NCBI RefSeq assembly: GCF_028389875.1
Contig: NC_084676.1
Coordinates: 2,542,001-2,606,000 of the forward strand
Source: Rhea pennata
Taxonomy: Eukaryota > Chordata > Aves > Rheiformes > Rheidae
Direction of reading: 5' to 3'
DNA: 64,000 nucleotides
Part shown: one piece after another, positions 63,201 to 64,000 of the stretch
Numbering within the stretch: position 1 is the stretch's first letter
Layout of the letters: the number at the start of each line of letters is the position of its first letter
Program-made: the position numbers and the translations under genes
Notes under the pieces: model-generated
Told to the model about the DNA's origin: nothing
Seen by the model: the letters and a program-made list of their open reading frames with translations, nothing else
The model's database searches: none

Positions 63201-63510
63201 ATTTTCTTAGGCAGTGCTTTTTCTAGCAGATTCTGCAGCAAGCAAGATACGTTGCGTTCCAGTCTTGCAAGTGTCCTTGCTGAGTTGCCAGAGATTGTGG
63301 ATTGCCCAAGCAGGAGCAGATGCCTAAGCATTTAGATAACTTGTAAAATAAGTTAAAGAACTGGAGTAACTAAGATGGAGAATCGTGGCTAATTTGTATT
63401 GTGTGGTTTTGCTGCAGGCACAGGCTTATCTTGGAGTGTTCTACCTGAGAGGGCTACAACCTAAGGAAAAGAGAGGTCTGAAGTACTTGTTGCTGGCAGC
63501 CAAGAATGGC
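51060..63510 (+). CDS. DELE1: DELE1, joined CDS of 9 exons (codons 1-362; 3' end outside window)
   Basis: Known family role: DELE1 is imported into mitochondria. On mitochondrial stress it is cut by OMA1, or stalls during import, and its C-terminal part binds and activates the kinase HRI (EIF2AK1) to start the integrated stress response. Seen here: exons join as 51060-51217, 51338-51449, 51628-51754, 52132-52275, 58400-58455, 59730-59823, 60536-60678, 61470-61628 and 63418-63510, all with GT-AG introns and matching phases. The product starts MWRLVLGRSGVR, has (Gly-Pro)7 at residues 25-38 and a hydrophobic helix near 91-104 (ALAALLLQLARQI). A linker follows, then Sel1-like repeats from about residue 232 to the edge, with signatures GYSKAQFNVGLCYEHGRGT and MAQYRYARCVL that match the human protein closely. 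Inference: the linker at 105-199 should contain the OMA1 cut region. The human protein has about 515 residues, so roughly 150 residues and at least one exon are missing on the right. An in-frame upstream ATG at 51024 could add 12 residues, but 51060 matches the human start. Confidence 0.93.
51132..51173 (+). repeat. DELE1: GGCCCC hexanucleotide repeat, 7 perfect units, in DELE1 exon 1
   Basis: Seven uninterrupted GGCCCC units, preceded by CCCCCC and followed by GCTCCC. They are in frame and encode Gly-Pro seven times (residues 25-38). Read on the minus strand the unit is GGGGCC. Confidence 0.97.
51338..51449 (+). CDS. DELE1: DELE1 exon 2
   Basis: Starts after TTTTCAG. Its first base completes codon 53 (Arg), followed by 37 full codons (54-90), ending ACT TGG before GTGAGC. 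The residues GWKQ and YSVLDAVTW align with the human segment containing GWKD and NTLWDAISW just before the hydrophobic helix. Intron 1 is only 120 bp and very GC-rich. Confidence 0.9.
51472..51488 (+). repeat. 17-G homopolymer in DELE1 intron 2
   Basis: An uninterrupted run of 17 G lies 23 bp after the exon 2 donor, in an intron of only 178 bp. Its length is likely to be polymorphic or poorly determined by sequencing. Confidence 0.9.
51628..51754 (+). CDS. DELE1: DELE1 exon 3 (hydrophobic helix)
   Basis: Starts after TTCTTCAG with GGT GCC and gives 42 codons (91-132) plus one base. GALAALLLQLARQI corresponds to human GTLAVLALQLARQI, the short hydrophobic segment that follows the presequence. 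The rest (WLRSLPETWREHRSPWLL) is basic and aromatic and diverges from human. The donor is CAG/GTGAGC. Intron 2 (178 bp) contains a 17-G run. Confidence 0.92.
52132..52275 (+). CDS. DELE1: DELE1 exon 4 (linker)
   Basis: Starts after TGTATTTCAG. Two bases complete Val133, then 47 codons (134-180) and one base follow. The stretch is rich in Ser, Gln, Pro and Glu and has no recognisable domain. It sits where the human protein has the disordered linker that contains the OMA1 cleavage region (around residue 142 in human), so its cleavage role is inferred from position only. The donor is GTAG/GTATGT. Intron 4 that follows is 6,124 bp. Confidence 0.82.
52276..53689. other. DELE1 intron 4, left part
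   Basis: No additional exon recognised. Ordinary composition with short frames only. An extra phase-neutral exon cannot be excluded. Confidence 0.5.
53690..53755 (-). mobile_element. CR1 LINE 3' tip, antisense, in DELE1 intron 4
   Basis: ATCACAGAACCATGAGTCTGG followed by AAGGGCTTAGGAAGCC is the complement of a CR1 3' end (bird type). Confidence 0.55.
54030..54850 (+). mobile_element. CR1 LINE 3' fragment, sense, in DELE1 intron 4
   Basis: In CR1 order: CACTGTGGATATGTTATTGA near 54,273, GCTCAGCAGCAATCAGGCAA near 54,309, AACCTGTCTTAAAAG near 54,440 and CAATTGTGGAACTCACTGCT near 54,694. Decayed, with no open frame. Confidence 0.75.
54851..57600. other. DELE1 intron 4, middle part
   Basis: A run of 23 T lies at 55,315-55,337. 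No exon, RNA gene or clear repeat was recognised. Some of it (56.85-57.1 kb) may be very old repeat. Confidence 0.5.
57600..58190 (+). mobile_element. CR1 LINE 3' fragment, sense, in DELE1 intron 4
   Basis: Words in CR1 order include AAAGGATTTAGGAGTTAGAG near 57,627, GATTGCTAGATACTGGAAC near 58,074 and a tail with GACTTGGGGCCTTTCTGG near 58,137. It ends about 200 bp before the exon 5 acceptor region. Confidence 0.65.
58374..58397 (+). repeat. TTTA repeat in the acceptor tract of DELE1 exon 5
   Basis: About four TTTA units followed by TTTTTAATGCAG run directly into the splice acceptor at 58398-58399. The repeat therefore supplies the polypyrimidine tract. Confidence 0.85.
58400..58455 (+). 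CDS. DELE1: DELE1 exon 5, small (56 nt) linker exon
   Basis: Bounded by TTAATGCAG and GTATGCTC. Two bases complete Gly181 and 18 codons follow (182-199, EFQIPERCSLGPAPRGTQ). There is no strong similarity to human. The support is phase: exon 4 ends with one spare base and exon 6 starts in phase 0, and this 56-nt exon is exactly what reconciles them. The acceptor tract is a TTTA repeat. Another exon in the long intron 4 cannot be excluded. Confidence 0.62.
58456..59729. other. DELE1 intron 5
   Basis: Intron of 1,274 bp with an A-rich run near 58,733-58,749. No other feature is recognised. Confidence 0.75.
59730..59823 (+). CDS. DELE1: DELE1 exon 6
   Basis: Starts after ACTCCTAAG in phase 0 and gives 31 codons (200-230) plus one base before GTAACG. 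HLEEAAFQLQQIFRIDIS and IAFNILG align with human SLEEAVTSIQQLFQLSVS and IAFNFLG, the helix leading into the Sel1-like repeats. Confidence 0.92.
60536..60678 (+). CDS. DELE1: DELE1 exon 7 (Sel1-like repeats 1-2)
   Basis: Starts after CTTCTCAG. Two bases complete Gly231 and 47 codons follow (232-278), ending GAA AAG before GTATCC. The exon holds a Sel1-like unit with ESMRAGHYKAAYTCFKLAAD, then GYSKAQFNVGLCYEHGRGT, almost identical in pattern to human GYSKAQYNAGLCHEHGRGT. In human DELE1 these alpha-solenoid repeats mediate HRI binding and oligomerisation. Confidence 0.95.
61470..61628 (+). CDS. DELE1: DELE1 exon 8 (Sel1-like repeats 2-3)
   Basis: Starts after TGCTTCCAG in phase 0 and gives 53 codons (279-331), ending ACA GAG before GTTAGT. 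AAFYYYYAAS closes one repeat, MAQYRYARCVL opens the next, and AVTFLEQAAMAG closes it. Human has LAQYRYARCLL and AVSLLKQAADSG at the same places. Confidence 0.95.
61629..63417. other. DELE1 intron 8
   Basis: Intron of 1,789 bp. No repeat, RNA gene or extra exon was recognised. Confidence 0.75.
63418..63510 (+). CDS. DELE1: DELE1 exon 9 (Sel1-like repeat 4)
   Basis: Starts after TTGCTGCAG in phase 0 and gives 31 codons (332-362), ending AAT GGC before GTAAGT. AQAYLGVFYLRG and GLKYLLLAAKNG match human AQAFLGVLF and AVKYLWLAANNG. The next human repeat (starting DSQSRYHLG) and the C-terminal tail are not in the window. Confidence 0.94.
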
Positions 63511-63694
63511 GTAAGTAGTCCCTTTGTGAGCTATGACTGTTGTGCATTTGGGATCACTGCAGGTTGTATGTGGCACGTTTCAGGGCTTCTTGGCAGTAGA
63601 AGTGAGGGTCAAGACTTCGCTGCACTGTCTGAAAGGACAGGATGAAGCCTTGGGGAGGAAACAGGCTCTAGCACACAGACCCTGCAAAATGTGA

Positions 63695-64000
63695 ATGTCA
63701 AACCAGCCTTACTGGGTCAGACCAAGTCTTACAGGACCAGTGCTTATGCCATTTCTGACAAATATTCATCTAACATCATTTTAACAATTTCCAGTGATGG
63801 AGTCTATATACTCTGCCCAGGCAACCTTGTTCTCTACTGCATCATTAACAGGACTTTGTTGTGTCTGTCTTGAATCTGCTCTTTGAAAGAGACCTGTTAT
63901 TTCTTATCTTCCATAGAGACAATGAGCAGATTATTTCTGTTTCATTGCAGGGACTTTAACAACTTGAATACTTGAATCCGTATTCAGCCTTACCCAGTTG
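63695..64000 (-). mobile_element. CR1 LINE 3' part, antisense, cut by the window edge, in DELE1 intron 9
   Basis: TACTGGGTCAGACCAA at 63,710-63,725 is the CR1 tail complement. GTGATGGAGTCTATATACTC, ATTATTTCTGTTTCATTGCAG and the following ACTTGAAT words continue in CR1 antisense order to the edge. Confidence 0.7.

Noticed and set aside
1-64000. tRNA, rRNA, CRISPR array, operon-like gene cluster
   Set aside because: No cloverleaf-type sequence, no regularly spaced identical repeats and no closely packed genes were seen. The DNA has a vertebrate layout.

Overview
The window looks like vertebrate, most probably bird, nuclear DNA. It has one multi-exon gene with GT-AG introns, a CpG-island promoter, long AT-rich non-coding stretches, and many old, fragmented CR1-type LINE copies in both orientations. 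CR1 is the dominant interspersed repeat of birds and also occurs in turtles and crocodilians. Several copies read like bird CR1 3' regions. The species cannot be named from the sequence alone.

Right part (about 50.0-64.0 kb): the only gene I can support is DELE1 (KIAA0141) on the + strand. DELE1 is the mitochondrial stress messenger that is cleaved by OMA1 and activates the eIF2-alpha kinase HRI. Nine coding exons with compatible phases give the first 362 codons; the last exon or exons lie beyond the right edge. The order is an Arg-containing mitochondrial presequence, a Gly-Pro run encoded by seven GGCCCC hexamers, a short hydrophobic helix, a poorly conserved linker, then Sel1-like (SLR/TPR-type) repeats. 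Exons 1-3 sit in a CpG island with tiny GC-rich introns; intron 4 is about 6.1 kb and holds CR1 debris.

Left part (1 to about 50.0 kb): I see no convincing protein-coding exon, tRNA, rRNA or CRISPR. Known human gene order (PCDH1, then DELE1, then PCDH12, with PCDH1 and DELE1 head to head) suggests this is the PCDH1-DELE1 intergenic interval, but no protocadherin exon is visible. From 1 to about 24 kb it is mostly single-copy, with a few blocks that look like conserved regulatory DNA (about 7.6-8.2, 9.2-9.5, 12.9-13.4 and 18.3-18.6 kb). It also has an isolated GC/CpG patch near 11.5 kb and a degenerate minisatellite-like repeat at 18.8-19.2 kb with an outlier near 22.86 kb. From about 25 to 48.5 kb it is AT-rich and dominated by CR1 fragments.

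No new defence, mobile or biosynthetic system was found. The most interesting points are the coding GGCCCC repeat in the DELE1 presequence, a repeated ATG-containing octamer in its promoter or leader, a tetranucleotide repeat abutting the acceptor of a very small DELE1 exon, and a perfect GTTAAT/ATTAAC hairpin near 45.05 kb. CR1 boundaries are approximate, because they were judged by eye from diverged copies.
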